DNA of 31,222 nucleotides from Branchiostoma floridae (Eukaryota; Chordata; Leptocardii; Amphioxiformes; Branchiostomatidae), in contig NC_049989.1 in the NCBI RefSeq assembly GCF_000003815.2, positions 22,068,503 to 22,099,724 of the forward strand. Reading direction: 5' to 3'. The notes under the pieces are model-generated. The model saw only the letters and a list, made by a program, of their open reading frames with translations, was not told the DNA's origin and did no database searches. Shown here piece by piece: positions 19,444 through 28,440 of this stretch; position 1 is the stretch's first letter, and every line of letters begins with the position of its first letter. The translations under genes were made by a program, and so were the position numbers.

Positions 19444-20715
19444 ATGGCAGATGCTGGTGATGGGTCTCCTACTGCTGTTCCGAGGAACTACTGTGAAGGG
19501 TCTCCTACTGAAGTTTTATCGGACAGACCTTCAAGCAAGTTGGAGGACCAGTCAATGGAAACTAAAACCAGTTTGAACAATCATCGAGAAGCACACACTG
19601 GAAACAAACGCTACATGTGTGAGGAGTGTGGGTACAGAACCACTAAAAAGTGTCACTTATCGCAACATATGAGAACTCATACCGGGGAAAAACCCTACAA
19701 GTGCGACCAGTGTGATTATTCTGCTGCACGTAAGTCCCACTTGAACCAGCATCTGGCCAAACACACTGGAGAGAAGCCCTACATGTGTGGGGAGTGCGGG
19801 CACAGATCAGCTCAAAAGTCTGACTTGTTCAAACATTTGAGAACTCATACAGGTGAAAAACCCTACAAGTGTGACCATTGTGATTATTCTGCTGCACAGA
19901 TATCCACCTTGAATGACCATCGAGCAAAACACACTGGTGTAAAACCCTACATGTGTAGGAAATGTGAATACAGGACCGCTAAAAAGTCTCACTTATCCCT
20001 ACATATGAAAATCCACACAGGTGAAAAGCCCTATATGTGTGGCTTGTGTGGTTTCAAGACACTTAGAGAGCCTCACTTGTCCGAACACATGAGAACCCAT
20101 ACTGGAGAAAAACCCTACAAGTGTGACCTGTGTGACTATTCTGCTGCTCTTAAATCTACCTTGGAACAACATCGAGCCATACACACCGGTAAGAAACCCT
20201 ACATGTGTGGCGAGTGTGGGTACAGGACAACTAAAAAGTATGCCTTAACCCAACACATGAGGAAACACACCGGTGAGAAACCCTACATGTGTGGCCAGTG
20301 TGGGTTCAGGACAGCACGGAGGTCTCACCTGTCTCTGCATATGACAAAGCACACAGGTGAAAAACCCTACATATGTGGGGAGTGTGGGTACAGGACCGCT
20401 AAAAAGGCTCACTTATCCCTACATATGAGAACTCATACTGGTGAAAAACCCTACAAGTGTGACCAGTGTGACTATTCTGCTGCTCAGAAAAATCATTTGA
20501 ACCTACATCTATTAAATATACACTCAGGTGTAAAACCCTACATGTGCGGGGAGTGTGGGTACAGAACAGCTTATAAGTGTCACCTATCCAAACATATGAG
20601 AACTCACACCGGAGAGAAGCCCTACAAGTGTGGTGAGTGCGAATACAGGACAGCTGACAAACGTAACCTAAACAAACACATGGAAAACCACACTGGTCGA
20701 AACCCCAACAAGTGA
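19444..20715 (+). CDS. ZF1: 13-finger C2H2 zinc-finger protein
   Basis: A 423-residue protein, probably a nuclear DNA-binding protein. Residues 1-56 are an acidic and serine-rich head (MADAGDGSPTAVP) ending in a half-finger remnant (SLNNHREAHTG). From residue 57 come 13 C2H2 fingers in 28-residue steps with TGEKP-type linkers; all cysteine and histidine ligands are present, and finger 11 has an HX4H spacing instead of HX3H. Fingers are of two kinds, YMCGECGYRTA and YKCDQCDYSAA, mostly alternating. The scaffold is almost constant while helix positions -1, 2, 3 and 6 vary. No KRAB, SCAN or BTB domain is present. The start is supported by matching MAEA/MADA starts in the paralogs; an acceptor such as CTCCTCCTAAG (19437) just precedes the ATG. 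Targets are unknown. Confidence 0.93.
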   Translation: MADAGDGSPTAVPRNYCEGSPTEVLSDRPSSKLEDQSMETKTSLNNHREAHTGNKRYMCEECGYRTTKKCHLSQHMRTHTGEKPYKCDQCDYSAARKSHLNQHLAKHTGEKPYMCGECGHRSAQKSDLFKHLRTHTGEKPYKCDHCDYSAAQISTLNDHRAKHTGVKPYMCRKCEYRTAKKSHLSLHMKIHTGEKPYMCGLCGFKTLREPHLSEHMRTHTGEKPYKCDLCDYSAALKSTLEQHRAIHTGKKPYMCGECGYRTTKKYALTQHMRKHTGEKPYMCGQCGFRTARRSHLSLHMTKHTGEKPYICGECGYRTAKKAHLSLHMRTHTGEKPYKCDQCDYSAAQKNHLNLHLLNIHSGVKPYMCGECGYRTAYKCHLSKHMRTHTGEKPYKCGECEYRTADKRNLNKHMENHTGRNPNK

Positions 20716-20800
20716 GTCCAGTGTGACTATATTCTGCTGCACAGAAGTCCACCTTGAAGCAACATCTAGCGGCAGCTATGAGGTCAAATAAGACCTCCTT
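20716..20800 (+). pseudogene. Decayed 14th finger after the ZF1 stop
   Basis: The bases after the stop still align with a YKCDQCDYSAA-type finger of the paralogs (CAGTGTGACTAT, CTGCTGCACAGAAGTCCACC, TTGAAGCAACATCTAGC). Two substitutions changed TGTGAC to TGAGTC and made the in-frame TGA, and a 2-base insertion after GACTAT shifts the remainder. The gene thus lost at least one terminal finger recently. Confidence 0.85.
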
Positions 20801-20894
20801 GGCCTTATGTACATGTAGTATTAACCAAGTCCAAACTGGACAACACAGAAAAATGGCCAGAGAATGGATATGGATACAGCCTTTGTACGATATC

Positions 20895-21037
20895 GACAGA
20901 GCTGCACGCACATTAAATGGGTAATCAGGCATCAAACGTGAACTTTCCCCAGGGTAAGTTCACCTTTCACCTGTTGGTTCGCTTGGAAGACGCTTGCGGG
21001 ATAATTTTGTGTGAAGGTAAAATCAACCCTGAAGCAG
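20895..21037 (+). promoter_or_regulatory. ZF2 promoter/leader exon with conserved splice donor
   Basis: Paralogous to the ZF1 leader: ATTAAATGGGTAATCAGG, GTGAACTTTCCCC, TTCACCTTTCACCTG, TTGGTTCG, GACGCTTGCGGGA and CCTGAAGCAG/GTAAGAAC, with the donor at 21038. It starts only about 180 bp after the ZF1 stop, so ZF2 is read from its own promoter in a very compact tandem. The intron it opens runs to the acceptor CTCCATCAG at 23117. Confidence 0.65.
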
Positions 21038-21303
21038 GTAAGAACTTGGATTATATACTAAATGACTTTCTTATCGTGAAGCAGAGGAGCTGTAGGTCAT
21101 CTCCATGGTGTATTGGGCCACATAGGACGGAATGTAAGACGTGGTGTGGAAATATTTTGGGGAGGGGGGCGAATCGTCACGTCTTTCATTTTAGGGGTAG
21201 TTTCTGTACGAAATTGTCTGCAATATAATCATCCAAATGAGACAAAGACGGCTTCAAACATGATGAAATGTAGAGCTGACCTGAACTTGAGACTGGACTA
21301 ATA

Positions 21304-21877
21304 TACAGTCAAACCTGTCTATAGCGGCCACCCAAGGGACTGCAGAAATGTGGCCACTGTAGACAGGTGACGACTATAGAGAAAATGCCGATCAATTGAT
21401 CAAAAGTTACACATTATTTCAGAACCCACTAATCTTTCTAACCAAGTAACATTGTCTCGATCGTCTCACAACTCAACTACTAGTAACCCTGCCAAAGTTA
21501 AGTCTACCAAAAATGATTGATATTGCCATGCTCAGTTTTGGTAAACAAGCCGAAAAAGACTTACACTCTAATGTTCGAGACATGCGTACCTTCTGCTACT
21601 GCCAAATCGACCCTGTCAGGAACTCCAAATCCTCCCAAACTTCAATTTCAAATTCGGCGCAGGGTGACATAGAGCCACTGTATGGTCCCAATAGGCAATG
21701 TTTCTGTATCTACGGGGCCGGAAATCGTGTGGCCGTGGCCGCGTTGGACAGGTGGCCGCTTATAGACTATTTCTTAATGCTGAGGTCAATGGGAAAAATT
21801 CAAGTCACCAACAAAAATTGACCAAATGGCCTGGTGGTTGCTATGCAAAGGTGGCCGCTAATACGGGTTTGACTGTA
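21304..21877. mobile_element. 574-bp MITE in the ZF2 intron
   Basis: Ends TACAGTCAAACCTGTCTATA (21304 on) and, on the minus strand from 21877, TACAGTCAAACCCGTATTA, both followed by GCGGCCACC. TA at each end fits a Tc1/mariner-type target. GTGGCC words are repeated inside both halves. Only short frames; non-autonomous. Confidence 0.8.
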
Positions 21878-22289
21878 TGAATAATTGGTCTGTTTTGTAT
21901 ATATTTTGTTTGTTATAATAACAATGATAATATCGGGTGTATTTGCAGCCAGTAGGTACCCAATATAAGAAATTGAGTAATGAGACTGATTTACCCGGAC
22001 TCCCGTTTTACATCCCTCCCGAAAAGACGATTTCATGGAATTTTTTATATTTGTGTTGATGGGATAAATAAATGTCACAGGTGTTATCCAGGGCCCCACT
22101 GTAAAGCAGTGTGTTATATTGAGTTGGGCTTCTCTGTCCAAGGAAAACAGAATACTAAAAAAAGACAGATATGAAAAGTGAAGACAAATTTCCAGGTCAG
22201 GCATGCATTTTTTTTCTATTTGCTTTTGGACAGATGAGGCACTGCACTCAAGCTAGTAACTTATATTAACAACTTGCACATACTAGTAC
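21878..22289. other. ZF2 intron, nothing recognised
   Basis: AT-rich intronic sequence between a MITE and a SINE. Opposite-strand open frames here show no family features. Confidence 0.5.
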
Positions 22290-22485
22290 ACAGTACAGAC
22301 AGAGGGTAAAGGTGGTCTTTTCTTTTACCTTCGACCGAAGTCAGGTACGCATTTTACACCTGGGTAGAGTCAGGAAGGTTGTGTAAAGTGACAAGGGCAC
22401 AACGCCGGGGGCACGGCGGGTATCGGAACTCGAGACTTATAGATTCCGAGCCGAACACTCTACCAGTTATGCCACACACGGCGTC
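22290..22485 (-). mobile_element. tRNA-headed SINE in the ZF2 intron
   Basis: On the minus strand the head starts at 22485 (GACGCCGTG), with box A TGGCATAACTGGTAGAG and box B GAGTTCCGATACC, followed by a body containing CCCAGGTGTAAAATGCGTACC. Cloverleaf pairing is imperfect and a body follows, so it is a SINE. Its body differs from that of the SINE at 8409-8708, so it is a different family. The tail boundary is approximate. Confidence 0.7.
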
Positions 22486-23117
22486 ATTGTATGCGTGGTT
22501 ATCTCTGAAAATTGTTTTGGTTTCAAACTTTGTGTAGTAGACTTTGTGTAGTACCTTTCATTTGCAAGTATTCGTTCGTTAGGCAATAAAAAAATGTCAC
22601 CCAAATCTAAAGTGCACAATGATAGTTATCGAAGTTTAAACCTCGAGTAGCCAATAGCTGCTAGAGGCCCTTTTTAGCGGAATAAAAGCCTGGCCGCAGC
22701 ACTCAGGACAAATAAATATACACGTCTGACAGTCGCTGGCTTTACGAAAGTTTCCAACATGATGATAACAGTGATATATGTACAAGCTTTCATCTCAATC
22801 CTTTTTATATCAAGTGGGGCGATGAAAGGGAAATTTTATCATCCACTGAACTAGCATCCACCTAGAGACAAGCTTTTGATACACTATCATTTTTTGGGCC
22901 CAGACTCATTTAGACTACACACTTGGAGTAATACAGGAATGAGACCATCTTAAACAATGGGTCATTTGCCTTGGCAGTGGGTCAGATTTCTGATTTATTT
23001 TAACATTATTACGATGGGAGTGGAGTTGTAGCAGCTTCCCCTATTTGGTATAAGCTGAAAAAGCTGCAATTCTGACTTATGATATTTTCTATTGTTCTGT
23101 TTCTTTTCCTCCATCAG
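22486..23117 (+). other. ZF2 intron, 3' part with acceptor
   Basis: Nothing recognised apart from the pyrimidine-rich acceptor TTTCTTTTCCTCCATCAG ending at 23117, eight bases before the ZF2 start codon. Confidence 0.6.
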
Positions 23118-23124
23118 GTCAGAC

Positions 23125-24120
23125 ATGGCAGAGGCAGGCAATGGGTCTCCTACCACTGTTCCCCAGAACCTCTGTAGTGGGTCTCCTGCAGTAGTTTCAT
23201 GGGACAGAGATGCAAGCAAGTTCGACAAACAGTCGGCCGGAACAAAAATCAGTTTGGTCAATCAGCCAGAAGCTAAAGAGAAACCCTACATGTGTGGGGA
23301 GTGTGGGTACAGGACAGCTAAGAAGTCTGACTTATCACGACATATGAGAACTCATACAGGTGAAAAACCTTACAAGTGTAACCAGTGTGACTATTCTGCT
23401 GCAGCAAAGTTCAATTTGGACAAACATTTATCCAAACATACTGGTGAGAAGCCCTACATGTGTGGGGAGTGTGGGCACAGGACAGCTCGGAAATCTACCT
23501 TATCCAAACATATGAAAACTCATACAGGGGAAAAACCCTACAAGTGTGACCAGTGTGACTATTCTACTGCACGAAAAGACAGTTTGGACCAACATCTAGC
23601 CAAACATACTGGTGACAAACCCTACATGTGTGGCGAGTGTGGGTACAGGACAGCTCGGAAGTCTGATTTATCCCAGCATATAAGGACACATACTGGAGAA
23701 AAACCCTACAAGTGTGACCAGTGTGACTATTCTGCTGCACACAAGTCCACCTTGAAACAACATCTAGCAAAGCACACTGGTCAAAAGCCCTACATGTGTG
23801 GGGAGTGCGGGTACAGTACTGTGCAAAAGTGTCATTTATCCCAACACATGAGAATTCATACTGGTGAAAAAACCTACAAGTGTGACCAGTGTGACTATTG
23901 TGCTGCACAAAAATCCAACTTAGACAGACATCTATCCAAACATACTGGTGATAAGCCGTACATGTGTGGGGAGTGTGGGTACAGGACAGCTCGGAAGTCT
24001 GACTTAGCGAAACATATGAGAACTCATATAGGCGACAAACCCTACAAGTGTGACCAGTGTGACTATTCTGCTGCAGCGAAAGGCAATTTGGTCCGACATC
24101 TAAGACAACACAAACACTAA
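23125..24120 (+). CDS. ZF2: 10-finger C2H2 zinc-finger protein
   Basis: A 331-residue paralog of ZF1. The start chosen is the ATG at 23125 (MAEAGNGSPTTVPQN), 7 bases after the acceptor; the frame is open further upstream only through intron sequence. The head of 54 residues is followed from residue 55 by ten C2H2 fingers that alternate perfectly between YMCGECGYRTA and YKCDQCDYSAA, five two-finger units of 56 residues (168 bp). All zinc ligands are intact. Linkers are mostly TGEKP, with TGDKP, TGQKP, TGEKT and IGDKP variants. The protein ends HLRQHKH at a TAA, beyond which two further fingers have decayed. Likely a nuclear DNA-binding protein; no repressor or oligomerisation domain is visible, and targets cannot be inferred. 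Confidence 0.93.
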   Translation: MAEAGNGSPTTVPQNLCSGSPAVVSWDRDASKFDKQSAGTKISLVNQPEAKEKPYMCGECGYRTAKKSDLSRHMRTHTGEKPYKCNQCDYSAAAKFNLDKHLSKHTGEKPYMCGECGHRTARKSTLSKHMKTHTGEKPYKCDQCDYSTARKDSLDQHLAKHTGDKPYMCGECGYRTARKSDLSQHIRTHTGEKPYKCDQCDYSAAHKSTLKQHLAKHTGQKPYMCGECGYSTVQKCHLSQHMRIHTGEKTYKCDQCDYCAAQKSNLDRHLSKHTGDKPYMCGECGYRTARKSDLAKHMRTHIGDKPYKCDQCDYSAAAKGNLVRHLRQHKH

Positions 24121-24258
24121 AGAAAAACCCTACAGGTGTGGGGAATGTGAACACCGGACAGTTCGGAAGTCTACCTTGCCGAACACATGATAATTCATAG
24201 GGAAAAACCGTACAAATGTGACCAATGCGTTTATACTGCGGCACAAGCATTGCTTTAA
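24121..24258 (+). pseudogene. Two decayed fingers after the ZF2 stop
   Basis: The sequence reads on as EKPYRCGECEHRTVRKSTLP, a damaged EHM..IH end, then EKPYKCDQCVYTAAQALL, but across frameshifts and stops. These are remnants of an A-type and a B-type finger, so ZF2 formerly had at least 12 fingers and lost one dyad. Confidence 0.85.
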
Positions 24259-25389
24259 ACAAGCATTGTACAACACACCTATGGAAAACACTATATTTTT
24301 TTAGGAATACGGTTTCATGATATCACAGTCTTCTAGCAAAAATCCTTTATCCGAACAGATAGTGTACCATTGTTGTATGCTATTTAGCACTTGTAAATAC
24401 AGGTGGAAACCTCTGAATGCTTCGGGGTCAATGACCACTCTACAACAGATATGGTGGCTAAATATCATTATTTGTAGGCATTATCATTATGCAATATATA
24501 TGCAAGAAAAATTTACGTGCTCTGTCCTAATGTGTGACAATACGCCATATCACAGTTGTGTGGATATGCATTTTCTTTCATTATGCAACATGTATGTAAG
24601 AATAACAATTTCCAGATTACCAGCCCGCTTTTATGACGTGATGTTAAGTTCTGTATCATTTTATCCTTCTTGTGAGTCGACTGCCTTCATCGTTTTGAGT
24701 TTGCTGAGAAAGGCGGTTATGCCGACAGACACTTGAGACAGATATGAGTCTTGAAGATGTCCAGGTGGAATATAAGGCGCCCTCCGCTGGGAAATTCGTT
24801 CCAGTCTTTGATAGTACGAGGTGAAAATGATCTCTGCTGATACAGTGTGGCGGGAGTACATATGTTAAGTGAGCTTTTGTGACACGAAATGTAGTTTCAG
24901 TGACTGGCTACTATGTTAGAACATAACTGGATAGTGGACATAAAGGAAGTTTAATAAAAGTACAAATTCCAGGTGCACAATATTGTGCTGGACGTACCAG
25001 GTCACAGCTCAGTTTTATTTTCTTTACATAATATGTCACAATAATGTTGTGTACTAGTGTATATTCAAAAGAATGGCCCAGGACGAGCAGAAAGGTTGAG
25101 TTTGAAATGCATACCCGGTAAACCACATCATGGTGTCACACACCAGCTTTTTACTGAACTGCACACGCTGCATATCCGGACAGATTTGTCCACTCAAACC
25201 GGCCTGGGTGGCCCACTAGCTACGTAAATATTTAGTTATTGTCGTACCTTGTGAAACACCAAGAAAGAAAGACGGAAGAAAATAAAACAGACATTAAAGT
25301 CCGAAAAGGCTGTCGGATAATAGTAAAAGTTGCTAAATTCAGATGAAAAATATTGGGTAGCTGACTAATAGTTTAGGCGGAACATTCTA
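24259..25389. other. Intergenic region between ZF2 and ZF3
   Basis: No intact gene. A probable LINE tail on the minus strand (about 24728-24861) is listed separately; the rest is AT-rich and unrecognised. Confidence 0.5.
24728..24861 (-). pseudogene. Fragment of a LINE ORF2 C-terminus
   Basis: One minus-strand frame contains RTIKDWNEFPSGG and then LDIFKTHI, resembling the RTIKDWNxLP and FKTRL motifs at the end of CR1/L2-type reverse transcriptase proteins. The preceding conserved stretch lies in another frame, so the fragment is frameshifted. It is short and the match is by eye. Confidence 0.4.
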
Positions 25390-25488
25390 CACAATGATGG
25401 GTAAGCAGGTATGTAATGACTTTTCACCCCACCGTGCCAGTCACCTTTCACCCCTTGCTGCTCCAGACAGACGCTTGCAGGAGGATTG
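25390..25488 (+). promoter_or_regulatory. ZF3 promoter/leader block, 5' half
   Basis: Aligns with the ZF1 and ZF2 leaders: ATGGGTAAGCAGG, ACTTTTCACCCCACC, TCACCTTTCACCCC, GACGCTTGCAGGA. Similarity stops near 25488 and resumes at about 28270 with CTGAAAGCAG/GTACAAG, so about 2.8 kb of transposons split the leader exon. Confidence 0.65.
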
Positions 25489-25767
25489 TCACCCCGACCA
25501 ATCGAATGGGGACATCCCTCGCGAATGTGCACACTCCTCTAGAAAAGAGGACACTCCGCGACTTTCAAGGGGACGCTCCTCTGGGCAAGGGGATGTTCCG
25601 CCCTCAATTAGGGGACGCTCCTCCGGAAATGGTATGGTTATCGGGAAAAGGGGACGTCTCTCCAGCACACAACTACTGGTACGAGGGGCGTTCAATAAGT
25701 CATAACTCTGACTCATTTCCCATAGCAGGAGAATAATGAAACTTGGCACAGTTATTAGTCTTTCTCT

Positions 25768-26052
25768 TCATGGGAACCACCCAGAGTTATGCATTTCTCC
25801 CATTATTTGATGCAGCTCTGGACACCGTTTTTGTAGGACACCCCAGGTTGGTCCTCCAACAGATGCCTCATCAATGGCAGAAGAGGAACGACCAGGTCTG
25901 GGAGCTGTTTCCACAGACTTCCGGCCATGTTTGAATTCAGGATGCCAGCGTTTTACAAGGTCAAATGATGGGGCATCTTCACCATAAGTTTCTTTCATTT
26001 CATCAAGAGTCTTCTTTGGTGTGCGTCCTTTCAAATACAAAAAGTGTGGCAA
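25768..26052 (-). pseudogene. Mariner-type transposase N-terminal fragment
   Basis: The minus-strand frame includes FLYLKGRTPKKTLDEMKETY, APSFDLVKRW, EFKHGRKSVE and RPGRSSSA, the helix-turn-helix DNA-binding region of mariner-family transposases with its typical VKRWxxEFKxGRxS motif. The frame diverges after that, stops at about 25768 and lacks the DDE/DDD catalytic domain. No ATG was seen at its start. The fragment cannot encode a working transposase, but its element keeps good ends. Confidence 0.8.
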
Positions 26053-26159
26053 TTAAAATTATTGCCATGGCGACGGTTTTATTGTTTATAAGTAAAAAAG
26101 ATTGTTGTTATTAATGGATTTTCATAGTCGTATTTCATTCGCCTAACGATTAATGTTCA

Positions 26160-26605
26160 GGGAGCATTTATTTATTTATTATTTATTTATTATTTATTAA
26201 TTATTTATTTATTATTTATTTATTATTTATTTATTATTTATTTACTATTCATTTACTATTCATTTATTATTTATTTATTATTTATTTATTATTTATTTAT
26301 TATTTATTTATTATTTATTTATTATTTATTTATTATTTATTTATTATTTATTACTTATTTATTATTTATTTATTATTTATTATTCATTTACTATTTATTT
26401 ACTATTTATTTTCTTATTTATATATTTATTATTTATTTATTATTTATTTATTATTTATTTATTATTTATTTATCATTTATTTATCATTTATTTATCATTT
26501 ATTTATCATTTATTTATCATTTATTTATTATTTATTTATTATTTATTTATTATTTATTTATTATTTATTTATTATTTATTTATTATTTATTTATTATTTA
26601 TTTAT
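26160..26605. repeat. 11-bp minisatellite (TTTATTTATTA)n, about 40 copies
   Basis: Nearly uninterrupted 11-bp tandem repeat with local variant blocks: TTTATTTATCA copies in a row at about 26470-26520 and ACTATTCATTT-type copies near 26240 and 26390. It lies where the rest of the mariner-type element would be. Confidence 0.95.
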
Positions 26606-28269
26606 CTCCGGTACGTCTGAAGTCCTAAGCTTTTCTCAATTTTGAATACAGAAAACACTGCTGTGCACACGTATAGGCCTATACCGGTATGTGCCCTGCG
26701 ACTGGAAAGCTTACCCGTGGAGGTAATGGTTTAGTCCGGCATGATGCAACTACGCACGCGCGAACTTTTGCATTCCTGTACAGTTTTTGGAATTCTTTGC
26801 AAACAGTCACTCACTATACTATTAGGCTCGCCCATGAGGCGTCGCCAAAAACCGGATCACTGCGCGACACTCAACTGGCTCCATTCCACACCTGGTCCAT
26901 TTCAAACCTAACTCAGTTCAAACACCAGTAAATCAGAAACCACAATTGTTCAGAGCCCTTTTTTGCAACATAAACTATAGAGATATGAATTATTACACAT
27001 TCAAAATTTCATCTAGATCAGACAACTGAAAATGGTTCAGAGTTATTACTTATTGAATGCCCCTCGTAGTCATGAACGATTGGTCACAGTGTCTCGAGAG
27101 GGGGAACCAGTGGACAGCATCTACTTAGTTAGACTTCAAAAAAGCTTTTGACTCAGTTCCCCACAAGAGGTTACTTGTCAAGCTGCATTCATATGGGATA
27201 AGGGGTCATACACTTAAGTGGATACAGGACTTTCTCAGCAACAGGAGGCAGAAGGTAGTAATAAATGGAGCACACTCCTCCTGGCGTAACGTCAAGAGTG
27301 GAATCCCACAGGGAAGTATTCTCGGTCCTACGTTATTTGTTGTTTTTATAAACGACCTGCCGGACGTTGTGACCAGTGCAGTGAAAATCTTTGCTGACGA
27401 TAGCAAGACCAATTCTACAGACCAATTCTATGCAAGGAGGATCAGGAAGCGCTTCAGCGTGACCTCCAAGCTGTGGAACAGTGGTCGGAGGTGTGGCAAC
27501 TACCCTTCAACGCTGGGAAATGCAAAGTACTCCACTTGGTTAGAGGCAACCAAAGAGCAGAGTACAGACTGGTGGGCTAGTTCTGGAAGAAACCAAAGTC
27601 GAGAAAGATCTCGGGGTGTCTGTCGACGAGCAGTTGAAGTTCCACGTTAACACCACAGTCTCAGCGCAAAAGGCAAACCAAATATTAGGCCTGATCAAGA
27701 GAACCTTCAGTAACTTGGATGATTAACAGTGCCCCTCCTTTACAAATCAATGGTACGTCCCCATCTAGAGTATGCGAACGCCGTTTGGGGGCCGCATTTC
27801 AAAGTCGACCAGAACACTGTGGAGAAAGTACAACGTAGAGCAACAAGGCTAGTCCCTACACTCAAGTCTTTTCCGTATATTGATAGGCTGGAGAGTTTGA
27901 AGCTACCATCACTCCACTACAGAAAGAGCCAGAGGGGATATGATACAAGTCTTTAAGTTCCTCACGGGAAGGGAGAGGGTCAGAGCACAGAGTTTCTTCA
28001 CCGAGAGTCAACATCAGTCGACTAGAGGGCATCGCTTCAAACTTACAGTGCCACTGGCAAAGTCCTTGGTGCGTCGCCAGTCGTTTGCGGTTCGGGTAGT
28101 GCAAAATTGGAACTCGCTGCCGGCTGAGGTTGTAGAGGCAGCGACTGTTAACGCGTTTAAAACGAGGTTGGACATATGCTGGAGTAAGAAGAGATACCAT
28201 GATCGTCAGGAGGGTGACTACACAGGCGCAGCCTACTTCACCTAGACATCATCAAGGTATCATCAAGGT

Positions 28270-28440
28270 ATCACTGAAAGCAGGTACAAGTACGAGATAT
28301 ACATACAACACGACTGCATTATTATGAACTGAAGGTGGTAGAGGTCATTTCTATGGTATGCGGGCGAAATTAGGCAGAAATGTTAGACTTTTCGTGGTTT
28401 ACGAAAATGGGGGTGGGGAGGGGGGCACCTTTGTCTTCAC
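28270..28440 (+). promoter_or_regulatory. ZF3 leader 3' half, splice donor and intron start
   Basis: CTGAAAGCAG/GTACAAG (donor at 28284) matches the ZF1/ZF2 donors, and the following intron shares GTAGAGGTCATTTCTATGGT and a G-tract (GGGGGTGGGGAGGGGGG) with ZF2. The donor context has drifted from GTAAGA to GTACAA. The intron would end at TTCTATTCCATTAG (29673). Confidence 0.6.

Larger units (their letters stand above)
25682..27066 (-). mobile_element. Mariner-type element, internally replaced, inside the LINE
   Basis: Ends CGAGGGGCGTTCAATAAGT (25682 on) and, on the minus strand from 27066, CGAGGGGCATTCAATAAGT; about 28 of the first 30 positions match. TA lies at both flanks (25680-25681, 27067-27068). 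The LINE frame STQLLV/VMNDWS continues across once the element and one TA are ignored. It carries only the N-terminal part of a transposase (25768-26052) plus a 450-bp minisatellite; the catalytic part is missing. Confidence 0.85.
25600..28265 (+). pseudogene. 5'-truncated CR1/L2-like LINE, interrupted by a mariner-type element
   Basis: Reverse-transcriptase segments are readable in several frames: a damaged YGYRE (QxGFR-like) motif near 25630, STQLL just before the inserted element, then LDFKKAFDSVPHKRLL, GIPQGSILGP and FADD (about 27130-27400), LLYKSMVRPHLEYANAVW (27733) and NWNSLPAEVVEA (28110). A TAG and several frameshifts show it is dead. The 3' end has a short repeat, ATCATCAAGGT twice (about 28247-28270). 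The 5' boundary lies somewhere between 25489 and 25630. It inserted into the ZF3 leader in the sense orientation and was later hit by the element at 25682-27066. Confidence 0.75.

Noticed and set aside
20399-20935. 178-residue minus-strand frame opposite ZF1 (also 23564-24262 and 30648-31061)
   Set aside because: Cys/His/Ser-rich repeats in these frames are the antisense reading of the finger repeats; no independent start or family match.
25489-25749. 86- to 106-residue frames with repeated GGGGACGCTCCTC words
   Set aside because: They cross the LINE/mariner junction at 25681, so they cannot be a natural gene.
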